Shown here: positions 6,738 through 16,260 of the stretch, in pieces
Layout: each line of letters begins with the position of its first letter
How positions within the stretch are numbered: the stretch's first letter is position 1
From: Anaerocolumna aminovalerica
GTDB taxonomy: Bacteria; Bacillota; Clostridia; Lachnospirales; Lachnospiraceae
Length of the DNA: 36,568 nucleotides
Assembly (NCBI RefSeq): GCF_900115365.1
Contig: NZ_FOWD01000039.1
Location: 1-36,568 of the forward strand
Direction: 5' to 3'
The notes under the pieces: generated by a model
Told to the model about the DNA's origin: nothing
Databases searched by the model: none
The model's input: the letters and a program-made list of their open reading frames with translations, nothing else
Position numbers and translations under genes: made by a program

Positions 6738-8825
6738 CTAGACTAATGTATTAACATCAAGAATTAAGGCTACTTCACCATCACCAAGAATGGTTGCACC
6801 ACCAATAATTTTGTTATTGGTAATGTATTTACCGATAGACTTAATAACAATCTCTTGTTGTCCAATTAAATTATCTATTACTAATCCGGCTAATCTATCG
6901 CCTTTTGATACAATAACTACAGTTAGGTGATCTGTCACTTCATGATCGCTTTCAACATCTAACACTTTATCTAAACGGATAATTGGAATAACATTACCTC
7001 TAAGATTAATTACTTCTTTGGAATGAACATATTTTATTTCTGAAATCTTAACATCTTCTATTGTCTGAATACTTCCCAATGGTATTGCATATTTCTCTGA
7101 ACCCAGTTCTACCATAAGCGCCTGAATAATTGCTAATGTAAGTGGAAGGCGAATAATAAAGTTACTGCCTGCTCCCAGTTTTGTATTAGCTTCAATATCA
7201 CCCCCAAGACTTTCAATCTTAGTTTTTACCACATCAAGACCAACACCTCTTCCTGATACTTCAGAAATGGTATCTGCTGTAGAGAAACTTGGTCTGAATA
7301 ATAAATCAATGGCATCTTTCTCTGACATTACGTCAGCCTGCTCCTGGGTAAGAGTTCCTTTTTCAACAGCCTTTTTCTTGACTTTCTCAACGTTAATTCC
7401 GCCGCCGTCGTCTCTGACTTCAATAACTACATTGTTACCATCCTGGTATGCCTCAAGGAATATAGAACCAACCTCCGGCTTCCCTGCTGCAATTCTTTCC
7501 TGGTTGCTTTCTAATCCATGGTCAGCAGCATTACGCAATAAATGCATAAGAGGATCACCTATTTCATCGATTACAGTTCTATCAAGTTCTGTCTCTTCAC
7601 CGGACATATATAATTCCATTTTCTTATCTAATTTCTTAGATAGATCACGGATCATCCTTGGGAAGCGATTTGTTACACTTTCAATTGGCACCATTCTTAC
7701 TTTCATTACGGACTCGTGAAGATTTGTAGTAACTCTTTCAAGATATTCGATTTGTTCATTAAAACCGGATTCCCCTCTTGAGGTCCCTTCTGAACTGCTG
7801 ATGGAAACAAGTCCATTTTTAGCAATGATTAATTCACTAACCAAATTCATTAGAACATCCAGTTTTTCAATATCCACTCTTACGGAACGGTTTACAACAG
7901 GTTTAGATGATTGTTTTGCAGCTATGGCATTATTTTTCGTATTAACAGTATTTTTTCCATTACTCTTTTCCTGCTTGTGACTGTTTTCTTCTTCTGCTTC
8001 CATAGTATCATCCGCTGACTGTTCTAAGGTAAGATGGTCGATATATACATTCTGTATTTCAGATATATTGGCAATGGTCATCTCAATATTTTCAAGACTT
8101 TCCTTGGTTAGCAACACCATACTAAAGTCAAAATCGAATTTTTCATCTTCAATATCCTGAATGTCTGGCTGTGATTTTATTACTTCGCCCAGGCCTTCCA
8201 GAGATTTGAATACTAAAAATGCTCTTGCTGCTTTTAGGATACAGGTTTCTTGTATGTATACTGTAATTCCAAATACATTCATACCAATATCATATGCTTT
8301 TTGAATTGCTTTTCTTTCATAACTTTGAATATTCAAATTCCTGAATTTTTCAGCACTGGAGTCAGATTGTACGGTTATCCCAGTAACAGCATCTGCCCCG
8401 GAAACTTCTTCTTTCCCTTGTTCTTTTGTCTCTTTTCCCAATCCGATGTTTAGGATCTTATTTAGCTGGCTAATGATATCTTCATAATCTTCCGTGCCTT
8501 CATCTGCACTTTCTTGGATATTACTCAGATATGCCTCCAATGCATCTAAACCCTTGAATAAAACATCTACTAAATCAGCTGTAACTTTCATATTACCATT
8601 ACGGATTTCAGAGAAGACATTTTCCATATCATGTGTTAAGCGCTGCATTCTCTTAAATCCCATAGTTCCAGCCATGCCTTTTAAAGAATGTGCTGCTCTG
8701 AATATTTCATTAATAGTTTCAACATTCTCTGGTTCTGTTTCCAAAATTAACAGCTGGTCGTTTAAACTTTGTAAATGTTCTTTGGTTTCGTCGATAAAAA
8801 TCTCTAAATATTGGCTTACGTCCAT
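6738..8825 (-). CDS. cheA: Chemotaxis sensor histidine kinase CheA
   Basis: A 695-residue protein from the ATG at 8825, with GGGGG seven bases upstream; a TTG two codons earlier is less well placed. Domains in order: P1/HPt with His46 in AAHSLKGMAG; a linker and P2-like CheY/CheB-binding part (about 165-265); an Asn/Lys-rich linker; P3 dimerisation (about 310-375); P4 ATPase (about 375-555) with N box HLLRNAADHGLES, G1 RDDGGGI and G2 GRGVGLDVV; and P5, a CheW-like domain, to the end. It autophosphorylates and passes phosphate to CheY and CheB. The gene follows cheB with a 2-base gap. Confidence 0.96.
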   Translation of the reverse strand: MDVSQYLEIFIDETKEHLQSLNDQLLILETEPENVETINEIFRAAHSLKGMAGTMGFKRMQRLTHDMENVFSEIRNGNMKVTADLVDVLFKGLDALEAYLSNIQESADEGTEDYEDIISQLNKILNIGLGKETKEQGKEEVSGADAVTGITVQSDSSAEKFRNLNIQSYERKAIQKAYDIGMNVFGITVYIQETCILKAARAFLVFKSLEGLGEVIKSQPDIQDIEDEKFDFDFSMVLLTKESLENIEMTIANISEIQNVYIDHLTLEQSADDTMEAEEENSHKQEKSNGKNTVNTKNNAIAAKQSSKPVVNRSVRVDIEKLDVLMNLVSELIIAKNGLVSISSSEGTSRGESGFNEQIEYLERVTTNLHESVMKVRMVPIESVTNRFPRMIRDLSKKLDKKMELYMSGEETELDRTVIDEIGDPLMHLLRNAADHGLESNQERIAAGKPEVGSIFLEAYQDGNNVVIEVRDDGGGINVEKVKKKAVEKGTLTQEQADVMSEKDAIDLLFRPSFSTADTISEVSGRGVGLDVVKTKIESLGGDIEANTKLGAGSNFIIRLPLTLAIIQALMVELGSEKYAIPLGSIQTIEDVKISEIKYVHSKEVINLRGNVIPIIRLDKVLDVESDHEVTDHLTVVIVSKGDRLAGLVIDNLIGQQEIVIKSIGKYITNNKIIGGATILGDGEVALILDVNTLV

Positions 8826-8827
8826 AA

Positions 8828-9952
8828 TCAATCCCCCATGTTCTTTCGTATAGCGCCTGCGATTTGGTCCAAAGGTAATATTTCATTCACAAGTCCTGTT
8901 TCAGTAATTACCTTTGGCATACCATAAACCGTACTGGTAGCTTCATCTTGGGCTATTACGTAAATATTTTTTTTCTGATCTAAAAATTTGATTCCACGGG
9001 TACCATCACTGCCCATACCGGTTAATACAACACAAATAATTTCATCAAATTCGGTATCTGCTAAAGATTCATACATAATATCTGCACAGGGTCTTAAGCC
9101 GTTTCTTGCTTCTTCTTTTGTTATTGTTATTTTATGTATTCTGCTTCCCTGATTGGTTAATCGCATATGATAGCCGCCTTTTGCTACATAAACAATTCCT
9201 TTTTGCAGAACCTCTCCTTCTTCGGCTTCTTTTACCTTTAATTTACTGATCTCATTCAGGCGATTTGCAAGTGAATGGGTAAATCCTTCCGGCATATGCT
9301 GAACAATTAACACACTACAATCTAAATCCACCGGTAAAAAAGGTATAATTTTCTGAAGTGCCTTAGGTCCACCGGTAGAACAAGCAATGGCTATTAGTTT
9401 ATTTTTATTTTGCCCGCTAATTCCTTTGCTTTTCCTTTGATGATTATTTTCAATACCCGGCAGGGTCTGCTGCTTGGGATAAATTGGCTGAGTTTTCCTA
9501 TCTTTGCATGTTTCTTCTTCAATCAATGATTTTATAGAAGATTTGGAAGAATTGGTTGCTGCAGCAAGAGTTGTAATAATCTTATCCCGAAACCGATTGC
9601 TTTTTACATCTAAAAAGCTTTCCGGTTTCGTAACAAAATCAAAAGCTCCTAGTTCTAAGGCCTGGATAGTTTCCTTGGCACCCTCTTTCGCCACGGTACT
9701 TACAACAATGACGGCAGCATTGATTTTTCTTTTTCCTAACTCTTTTAAGAATTCAAGCCCACCCATAACCGGCATATTAATATCTAGTATAATGGCATCG
9801 AATTCTTCTTTATCCTGAATCAATAGATTCAAAGCTTCTAACCCGTTAGATACGATTTTAAAAACACAAAATCTACTATCTGAGTTAATTATATCAGAAA
9901 GCACTCTTCTCATGAGTGCAGAGTCATCAACAACCAAAACTTTTTTTTGCAT
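8828..9952 (-). CDS. cheB: Protein-glutamate methylesterase/deamidase CheB
   Basis: A 374-residue, two-domain protein. The receiver domain (residues about 4-120) has acidic residues D9-D10, phospho-acceptor D57 in AIILDINMP and the conserved Lys in FVTKPE. A linker of about 60 residues leads to the CheB_methylest domain. There the catalytic Ser sits in ACSTGGPKAL, the His in VQHMPEGFTH and the Asp in GMGSDGTRG. It removes methyl groups from receptors. The matching methyltransferase cheR is not in this window. The ATG follows the PilZ-gene stop by one base, so the two are translationally coupled. Confidence 0.96.
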   Translation of the reverse strand: MQKKVLVVDDSALMRRVLSDIINSDSRFCVFKIVSNGLEALNLLIQDKEEFDAIILDINMPVMGGLEFLKELGKRKINAAVIVVSTVAKEGAKETIQALELGAFDFVTKPESFLDVKSNRFRDKIITTLAAATNSSKSSIKSLIEEETCKDRKTQPIYPKQQTLPGIENNHQRKSKGISGQNKNKLIAIACSTGGPKALQKIIPFLPVDLDCSVLIVQHMPEGFTHSLANRLNEISKLKVKEAEEGEVLQKGIVYVAKGGYHMRLTNQGSRIHKITITKEEARNGLRPCADIMYESLADTEFDEIICVVLTGMGSDGTRGIKFLDQKKNIYVIAQDEATSTVYGMPKVITETGLVNEILPLDQIAGAIRKNMGD

Positions 9953-9953
9953 A

Positions 9954-10712
9954 TCAGTCTAATCCCTTTTCCCTTTTTCTCTGACGTCTTTCTTCAGCAA
10001 ATATAAATTTAATAACAGCCTCCCTGTCCTCTCTATTTATATTTGTAAATTGAACTCTATGCTCATAGAAACCAACTCTGTTAAGCATTTTTGCAGAAGC
10101 AATGATTTTTGAAGGTATTTTTTTAGTTTCACCATTTATATTAAGAGTTATGGATAATACTATGTCTTCACCTGGTTCATGTTCACGGTTTGAAACAAAT
10201 TTTGCTCCTCCTCCGCTTAAATCAGTAATGGTACCTTCATACCAAATCTTTTTTAATGCTTCTAAGTTCTCATAATCCTTATCTTTTTCTACTTCGAACC
10301 CAGTACTGCTAATCATCTTTTTTTCTAATATTATTTCTTCTTCTGTTATTACATGATATAGAATAGCAACAATACAACTTAATCGAAAATATTGTCTTCT
10401 TTGATTTTTTTCAACCTCAGATATAAACTGAATTTCCAAAACATATATTTGCTTAATCTTATAGCGGTTGAGGATGATTCCATTACATTGATAGAGTCCC
10501 TTACCGGTATAAAAAGATATAGTATATTTCTCTCCAACAGATAAGGGAACAATATGACTTTTTTCTATTGGCATCGCTATAATTGCTTTATCATTATCAA
10601 CAAGGTCAAGTAATTGGCTGACATACACTTTACCTCTCCCGGAAGTTTTATCCTCCGAATTTAATCGTCTTAACTCAAGCTTATCCCCTATGGCTACAAT
10701 ATCTCTAATCAT
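9954..10712 (-). CDS. PilZ-domain c-di-GMP receptor, YcgR type (flagellar brake)
   Basis: A 252-residue protein. The N-terminal part resembles the YcgR-N (PilZN) domain, with G-D-K-L-E-L-R-R near the start and YTISFYTGKGLYQCNGIIL. The PilZ domain begins with RRQYFRL, giving the RxxxR c-di-GMP motif, and continues with DLSGGGAKF, the D/NxSxxG motif. About 55 residues separate the two motifs, longer than in minimal PilZ domains. Proteins of this type bind c-di-GMP and slow the motor (YcgR in E. coli, MotI/DgrA in Bacillus). It lies between flhG and cheB, spaced by 3 and 1 bases, and a GGAGGTGA site precedes its ATG. Confidence 0.88.
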   Translation of the reverse strand: MIRDIVAIGDKLELRRLNSEDKTSGRGKVYVSQLLDLVDNDKAIIAMPIEKSHIVPLSVGEKYTISFYTGKGLYQCNGIILNRYKIKQIYVLEIQFISEVEKNQRRQYFRLSCIVAILYHVITEEEIILEKKMISSTGFEVEKDKDYENLEALKKIWYEGTITDLSGGGAKFVSNREHEPGEDIVLSITLNINGETKKIPSKIIASAKMLNRVGFYEHRVQFTNINREDREAVIKFIFAEERRQRKREKGLD

Positions 10713-10715
10713 ATG

Positions 10716-11588
10716 TCACCTCCTACCGTGTATCAAACTGGAAAATAGTTGTGATATGCCTCTTCTTTTCTGTTCTTCTTTTGTAATCTCACATAGTATA
10801 TTAGCAAGATTGCAAATAGCCTTCGTTGACTGTGAATTGGGATATAAAATAGAATATGGTTTTTGTTGTATAATAGCCTTAGGAACATTGGTATCCTGGG
10901 GAATACTTCCTAAATACTCGATTTTTATATTTAGGAACCTATTAACAACTACATTTAATTTATTGAATAATTCTTTGCCTTCAGCAATTGATTCTACACG
11001 ATTAGCAATTAATTTAATGGTAGAATTGGTGGCAGAGAATTCTGGCTTTCTATTTAATGTTTTTAATAAGGCATAGGCATCAGTTATAGAAGTAGGTTCC
11101 GGAGTGGTTACCAATAAAATTTCAGAACTTGCAACAACAAATTCTAAGACCATGTCATTGATACCAGCTCCGGTATCTATAATTATAACATCTGCAATGC
11201 TGTCTATCTCATCTAATTTATGAGTCAAATCAATAATTTGGTTTCTAGAGATATGATTTAATTCCTGTATTCCTGAACCACCGGATATAAATCCTATACC
11301 CTTTGGACCTTCTGTTATAATATCCTTTATCCCTTTGCCTTTAAATAATAAATCTGCTAAATTATACTTCGGACGGATTCCCAGCATAACCTCTACATTG
11401 GCTAAACCAAAATCTGCATCTAATATAATTACTCTTTTACCCAACTTACTCATTTGAATTGCTAGATTTACAGATATGCTTGATTTACCAACTCCACCTT
11501 TACCGCTGGTGACAGTGATAACCCGGGCAACCTTACTCTGTTGGCTTTGGCGTTTCATAATATTTCTTAATTGTTCTGCCTGGTCCAT
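10716..11588 (-). CDS. flhG: Flagellar number regulator FlhG (FleN/YlxH), MinD-like ATPase
   Basis: A 290-residue ParA/MinD family ATPase. The deviant Walker A is SGKGGVGKSSISVNLAI (about residues 28-44), with IILDADFGLANVEVMLG and VIIIDTGAGI after it. The N-terminus D2-Q3-A4-E5-Q6-L7-R8 is the DQAxxLR activator helix that stimulates the FlhF GTPase. The C-terminus is predicted to form the membrane-targeting helix. Its ATG overlaps the flhF stop by one base (TAATG). With FlhF it sets flagellar number and placement. Confidence 0.95.
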   Translation of the reverse strand: MDQAEQLRNIMKRQSQQSKVARVITVTSGKGGVGKSSISVNLAIQMSKLGKRVIILDADFGLANVEVMLGIRPKYNLADLLFKGKGIKDIITEGPKGIGFISGGSGIQELNHISRNQIIDLTHKLDEIDSIADVIIIDTGAGINDMVLEFVVASSEILLVTTPEPTSITDAYALLKTLNRKPEFSATNSTIKLIANRVESIAEGKELFNKLNVVVNRFLNIKIEYLGSIPQDTNVPKAIIQQKPYSILYPNSQSTKAICNLANILCEITKEEQKRRGISQLFSSLIHGRR

Positions 11589-12868
11589 TAATCACTGCCT
11601 CCTAGCAACTGCTTAGCCGTTTCTTGAGTATCTAACTTACCTATATCGTCCGGTACATTTTGTCCACATGTTGTATAAGACAAATCGGCACCTGTCAGCA
11701 TTCTGATATTAAGAACATTACCTATGCTTCCTGTTTCATCTAATTTTGTAAAAATTACTCTGTAATTTGCTATTTCAGAATAAGCTTCTGTAATCCTGAC
11801 TAAGTCTGCATATTTGGTAGTTGCACTCATAACTAAATATACTTCTCTTACATCTTCCTCTACAGAATGAATCAGCTTATCCAAGTCCGTTCTTTGTTCA
11901 GCACTTTTATGAGAACGTCCGGCAGTATCCACTAATACTACATCATAATCTTTAAATTCTTCCCTGGCTGTTTCCATTTCTTCCGGAGTATAGATTACCT
12001 GCATAGGTACGCTAAGAATATTAGCGTAGGTTCTAAGTTGTTCTACAGCAGCAATTCTATAGGTATCAGAAGTAACCATGGCAACTTTTGCCTTTTTGTT
12101 CAATTTTAAGGTTGACGCAATTTTAGCAATTGTTGTTGTTTTTCCTACACCGGTAGGTCCAATAAAAAATATAACTTTTGTTTTATTCTCTTCTAATTCA
12201 ATGGTTTTGGGCTGACCCAGCTTTAGAATAATTTTTTGATATACATTTGCCAATAAATTATCAAGAGTAGTATCCTTCTTATACTTATTCTCAATTTCGC
12301 CCAATATTTGATTTATAAACTTTTCATCTACTTCATTATGGAGTAGTTGGTTGTAAACTAGTTGAATCAAAGACAGATTCTTATTTGCAGTTTCTTTTTC
12401 ATCTGCTTTAATATCTTCTTTTTCGCCCCATTGTTTTGTATGGGGTTCCCATTGTTTTGTATGGTCTTCCCATTGTCCTGTATGGTCTTCCCTTTGCTCT
12501 GTACGGGATTCATTTAACTGCTTTTCTAATAATTCCTGTAAACTATTTAGTTTCTTTTCAATAGCTGAAGTTTCTACAGTAGTAGAATTCTCTTTGTCTT
12601 CCTGTAAAATATCAGATAAATTATCTTTTACATATGCACTAAACTTGGGCGATGTTTTTTCTGAAACCAGTTCCTTCTTCTCGACGGAAGGCAGATTGGT
12701 ATCGTCCATTGCAGCTGTAATTTCTACAATGGGACTTCGAAAAAGTTTATAGATACCTTTCGGTGTAATTGTTTTGATGTTCATAACAATTGCATCTTTT
12801 CCCAATTCCTCTTTTGCAAGCATAATAGCTTCCGTTTCCGTATTCCCTTGAAACTTCTTAATTATCAT
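11588..12868 (-). CDS. flhF: Flagellar placement GTPase FlhF (SRP-like)
   Basis: A 426-residue protein. An N-terminal B domain (about 1-55) is followed by a charged linker, then the N and G domains (from about 165). The G domain has P-loop FIGPTGVGKTTTIAKIAS near residue 235, DTYRIAAVEQLRTYA, VDTAGRSH and TKLDETGS, all typical of SRP GTPases. The linker holds a tandem heptapeptide repeat, E-x-H-T-x-Q-W, at residues 120-147 (described separately). It localises the first flagellar components at the membrane. It overlaps flhA upstream and flhG downstream by one base each. Confidence 0.95.
   Translation of the reverse strand: MIIKKFQGNTETEAIMLAKEELGKDAIVMNIKTITPKGIYKLFRSPIVEITAAMDDTNLPSVEKKELVSEKTSPKFSAYVKDNLSDILQEDKENSTTVETSAIEKKLNSLQELLEKQLNESRTEQREDHTGQWEDHTKQWEPHTKQWGEKEDIKADEKETANKNLSLIQLVYNQLLHNEVDEKFINQILGEIENKYKKDTTLDNLLANVYQKIILKLGQPKTIELEENKTKVIFFIGPTGVGKTTTIAKIASTLKLNKKAKVAMVTSDTYRIAAVEQLRTYANILSVPMQVIYTPEEMETAREEFKDYDVVLVDTAGRSHKSAEQRTDLDKLIHSVEEDVREVYLVMSATTKYADLVRITEAYSEIANYRVIFTKLDETGSIGNVLNIRMLTGADLSYTTCGQNVPDDIGKLDTQETAKQLLGGSD
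12428..12511 (-). repeat. 21-bp tandem repeat in flhF, four units
   Basis: Four consecutive 21-bp units (12428-12448, 12449-12469, 12470-12490, 12491-12511). The first two differ by two bases, the third by a few more, and the fourth has diverged most. They encode E-P-H-T-K-Q-W, E-D-H-T-K-Q-W, E-D-H-T-G-Q-W and E-S-R-T-E-Q-R, residues 120-147 of FlhF in reverse order. The unit is in frame, so copy-number change keeps the reading frame. Confidence 0.9.
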
Positions 12869-14901
12869 TAAGCTGTCACCATCCCTACTGACTGTAATTC
12901 TACATTAGATTCAATCTCGTTATACGAAATAACAATCAAATCTTTAAAATAATCCTGCGTAAGCTTTTTAAAATACATTCTTACAATAGGTGAAGTTATA
13001 ACAATTGGATTCTTTCCAAGATTCTCTAACTTTTGTATTTCTTCTTCTACCGAATGAATAATATCTTGTGTTTTTTCCGGATCTAAGGTAATATATGCAC
13101 CCTGTTCCGTTTGCTTTATTGAGCCCATAATTTCTTGCTCTATTTTCGGATCTAAAGTTACTACACTTGTAGTTTCTTTAGGCGGAAAATATTTGTTTGA
13201 AATAGCTCTCTTTAAACTTTGTCTTACATACTCTGTTAGAACATCGGTGTCTCTTGTAGTAGATGCATAATCTGCAAGGGTTTCAAAAACAGTAATCAAA
13301 TCCCTGATAGAAATACCTTCTTTTAAAAGGTTTTGCAGTACTTTTTGAATCTCTCCTACTCCTAATAATTTTGGAACCAATTCGGTTATTAAAGTAGAAT
13401 TGGCTTCTTGTACATTGTTAATAAGATTCTGAACATCCTGTCTTGTAAGCAATTCATGTATATGACTGCGAATCACTTCTGTTAAGTGAGTGGCAATAAT
13501 GGAAGGAGGATCCACAACCGTATATCCTAAGGACTCTGCCCTTTCCCGCTGACTTTCTGTTATCCAAAGTGCCGGCAAATGGAAAGAAGGTTCAAAGGTA
13601 GGTATACCGCTAATCTCATCTTCCACATAACCGGGATTCATTGCCATATAGTGATCAAAAAGAATTTCTCCTTCACTTACAGCAATTCCTTTGATCTTAA
13701 TTACATACTGATTGGGATTTAATTGGATGTTATCTCTTAAGCGGATAATCGGAACCACACATCCCAATTCCAAAGCAATCTGCCTACGTATTAAAACAAC
13801 ACGATCCAGCAGGTCACCGCCCTGATTCACATCTGCTAAAGGAATAATACCATAGCCGAATTCTAATTCAATTGGATCTACCTGAAGTAATGTATTTACA
13901 TTTTCCGGCTTTCGAATCTCATCTGTTGAATCTTCTTCTAAGGCAACCTGTTCTTCAATACTATGTACTTCCATTTTACCGGCAATCACTCTACCTGTCA
14001 CAATAAATATAACACCATAAGTAGTAAATACGATTGTATTTAATGGTGTGGCAATTCCAAGAAAGATAAGACTGCCTCCTACAATATATAACACTTTAGG
14101 AATGGAGAAAAGCTGCTTTACTAACAAGTCACCAATATCCGCATCTTTGGATACCTTGGTTACCAGAATACCTGTTGCCAAAGAAATCATTAAAGATGGA
14201 ATCTGGTTTACTAAACCATTACCAATAGTAAGCACAGAGTACATATTAAATGCATCACCGGCCGCGGTACCATTTCTCATCATTTCCATAATCATACCGC
14301 CGGCTAAATTAATAACCGTAATTATAAGTCCGGCAATGGCATCACCTTTTACGTACTTGGTAGCACCATCCATAGATCCAAAGAAGTTTGATTCTTCCTG
14401 AATCTTTTCTCTTCGTTCACGGGCCTGAGTATCATTGATTGCACCTGTATTTAAGTCTGCATCAATAGCCATTTGCTTACCTGGCATCGCATCCAGTGTA
14501 AATCTTGCAGTTACTTCCGCAACTCTCTCTGAACCTTTGTTAATAACCATAAATTGTACTAATAGTAAGATTATAAATACTATAATACCTAAGATTCCAT
14601 CTCCACCACCTACAAATTCTCCGAAGGTTCTTACAACATTACCTGGATTACCATTTTGAAGAATTAATCTTGTGGAAGAAACATTTAAAGAAATACGAAA
14701 TACTGTAGTAAATAATAGAATGGTGGGGAAAGTAGACATGTTTAATACTTCCCTTGAAAATAAAGCATTAAATAGAATAACCATAGATACTGCTAAATTA
14801 AACGCAAGCAAAACATCCAATATAACAGAAGGCAATGGTACGATTAGAAATACAATTGCTGCCAATATATATAAACCAATAGCTAAGTCGGTTTTTCTCA
14901 T
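12868..14901 (-). CDS. flhA: Flagellar export gate protein FlhA
   Basis: A 677-residue protein. The N-terminal half (to about residue 310) has eight or so membrane segments and the family core sequence RFTLDAMPGKQMAIDADLN. After the FHIPEP linker comes the cytoplasmic domain, with PLADVNQGGDLLDRVVLIRR and VDPPSIIATHLTEVIR, which forms the nonameric ring that docks chaperone-substrate complexes. It forms the proton-driven export gate with FlhB. The length is normal. Its ATG overlaps the flhB stop (ATGA, 4 bases) and its own stop overlaps the flhF start (TAATG). Confidence 0.97.
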   Translation of the reverse strand: MRKTDLAIGLYILAAIVFLIVPLPSVILDVLLAFNLAVSMVILFNALFSREVLNMSTFPTILLFTTVFRISLNVSSTRLILQNGNPGNVVRTFGEFVGGGDGILGIIVFIILLLVQFMVINKGSERVAEVTARFTLDAMPGKQMAIDADLNTGAINDTQARERREKIQEESNFFGSMDGATKYVKGDAIAGLIITVINLAGGMIMEMMRNGTAAGDAFNMYSVLTIGNGLVNQIPSLMISLATGILVTKVSKDADIGDLLVKQLFSIPKVLYIVGGSLIFLGIATPLNTIVFTTYGVIFIVTGRVIAGKMEVHSIEEQVALEEDSTDEIRKPENVNTLLQVDPIELEFGYGIIPLADVNQGGDLLDRVVLIRRQIALELGCVVPIIRLRDNIQLNPNQYVIKIKGIAVSEGEILFDHYMAMNPGYVEDEISGIPTFEPSFHLPALWITESQRERAESLGYTVVDPPSIIATHLTEVIRSHIHELLTRQDVQNLINNVQEANSTLITELVPKLLGVGEIQKVLQNLLKEGISIRDLITVFETLADYASTTRDTDVLTEYVRQSLKRAISNKYFPPKETTSVVTLDPKIEQEIMGSIKQTEQGAYITLDPEKTQDIIHSVEEEIQKLENLGKNPIVITSPIVRMYFKKLTQDYFKDLIVISYNEIESNVELQSVGMVTA

Positions 14902-16082
14902 GTATGACTACCCCCTTTTAAACTATACACATATGCTAAAACCTCTGCTGTCATCTGATACAGCTCCGGTGGAATTTCATTTCCAATTTCAACATTATAA
15001 TATAACATTCTTGCAAGTGGTTTATTCTCTACAATCTCAATCTTGTTCTCTCTTGCAACAGTTTTGATCCTTTCGGCCAGAAAATCAGCACCTTTTGCCA
15101 ATAGAACAGGTGCATCTGCCGCATCTTTATCATACTTTATGGCTGCTGCAAAATGGGTTGGGTTTGTAATAACCACATCTGCTTCCGGTAAACGCTGCAT
15201 CATTCTTCTTTGGGAAGCTTCCCTCATTTTACTTTTAATCCGGCTTTTAATCTGCGGATCCCCTTCTGTTTGCTTATACTCATCTTTTATTTCTTGTTTA
15301 GTCATCATCATGTCTCTTTTAAATTTAATCTTCTGATAAAAATAATCAGCAAGTCCGATTATCAAAAACGCCATACTGATATTTAGTCCTAAATCAATAA
15401 CAATGGATCCGACTAAAACTATGGCTTGCTCTAAATCAATTTCATATAGCTTTAATAACGTAGTGCTATAATCTTTTAAGGCATTATATGCCAGATAAGC
15501 AATAACTAAAATTTTTAAAACCGATTTAATTAATTCCATTATCTTTTCTTTGGAAAAAATTTTGCTAAATCCTTTAATGGGATTTATTTTACTAAACTTT
15601 GGCTGTAACAGTTTACCAGATACCTTCCACTTTACTTGTACTAAGTCCACTGCAAAAGTTACAATAAAAGCAACAGCAAAAAGAGGAAGACATATTTTTA
15701 ATATGGTCAGAATAGATTCTCTTAAAAGTAAAGTTGCTGTTACCGTATTGAAATCTTCACCAGCTAATTTATCAATGTTTCCATATACCAGGTTAAAGGT
15801 TTCAAAAAATCCCTTACCAATATAACCTATAAATATTTTTATGGAATAAAACAAGGCAATCAGAGAAGCTGCTGTTACCAATTCAATACTTTTCGCAACC
15901 TGTCCTTCTTTTCTGGCATCGGTTAATTTCTTAGGTGTAGGTGCTTCTGTTTTTTCTCCGCCCGGACCATCTTTTGCAAAAAATTGCAGATTATAAGAGA
16001 AGCTATGTGGTTTTGATGATAAATTATGATGATATGTACTATTGCCCCATTGATATAATGATTTCAAATTACTGTCTATCAT
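14898..16082 (-). CDS. flhB: Flagellar export switch protein FlhB
   Basis: A 394-residue protein. The conserved core starts at YNLQFFAKDGPGGEKTEAPT near residue 30, with four membrane segments between about 65 and 240. The cytoplasmic part contains the self-cleavage motif N-P-T-H near residue 307 in VVITNPTHFAAAIKYD. Cleavage switches export from hook to filament substrates, in concert with FliK. The first 29 or so residues (MIDSNLKSLYQWGNSTYHHN onward) extend beyond the usual start; GGAGAAGTT directly before ATG 16082 supports it. A 188-base gap with an unusual G+C-richer block precedes the gene, unlike the neighbouring junctions. Confidence 0.94.
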   Translation of the reverse strand: MIDSNLKSLYQWGNSTYHHNLSSKPHSFSYNLQFFAKDGPGGEKTEAPTPKKLTDARKEGQVAKSIELVTAASLIALFYSIKIFIGYIGKGFFETFNLVYGNIDKLAGEDFNTVTATLLLRESILTILKICLPLFAVAFIVTFAVDLVQVKWKVSGKLLQPKFSKINPIKGFSKIFSKEKIMELIKSVLKILVIAYLAYNALKDYSTTLLKLYEIDLEQAIVLVGSIVIDLGLNISMAFLIIGLADYFYQKIKFKRDMMMTKQEIKDEYKQTEGDPQIKSRIKSKMREASQRRMMQRLPEADVVITNPTHFAAAIKYDKDAADAPVLLAKGADFLAERIKTVARENKIEIVENKPLARMLYYNVEIGNEIPPELYQMTAEVLAYVYSLKGGSHT

Positions 16083-16149
16083 AACTTCTCCAATTCATAA
16101 ATTATTCTAGCCCATTTTATAATATAAAGCTATTAACAAAGAATTTGCT

Positions 16150-16260
16150 ATGGCGCATTCCCTAAACGAGGCCGGTTGTTAAAGCCACTATATCCCTAAC
16201 GGGCAAGTGCCCATTCTGCAGGTCGTGCTTTCTATGTTATAAGCAGGAGAACTTATAACA
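16150..16260. repeat. G+C-richer block with hairpin in the fliR-flhB gap
   Basis: Bases 16151-16230 are about 54 percent G+C against roughly one third in the flanks, and carry no convincing gene. A 9-bp perfect inverted repeat (TGTTATAAG/CTTATAACA, loop 8) at 16235-16260 adjoins the fliR stop without a T-tract. A short GGGC/GCCC stem sits at 16201-16212. The two sequences CCCTAAC and CCCTAAA occur 28 bases apart. It may be a dispersed intergenic repeat or a MITE-like insertion; I cannot tell which from one copy. Confidence 0.45.

Noticed and set aside
7267-7719. A 150-residue plus-strand open frame opposite cheA
   Set aside because: It is the mirror of well-conserved cheA coding sequence, with low-complexity composition and no start signals.
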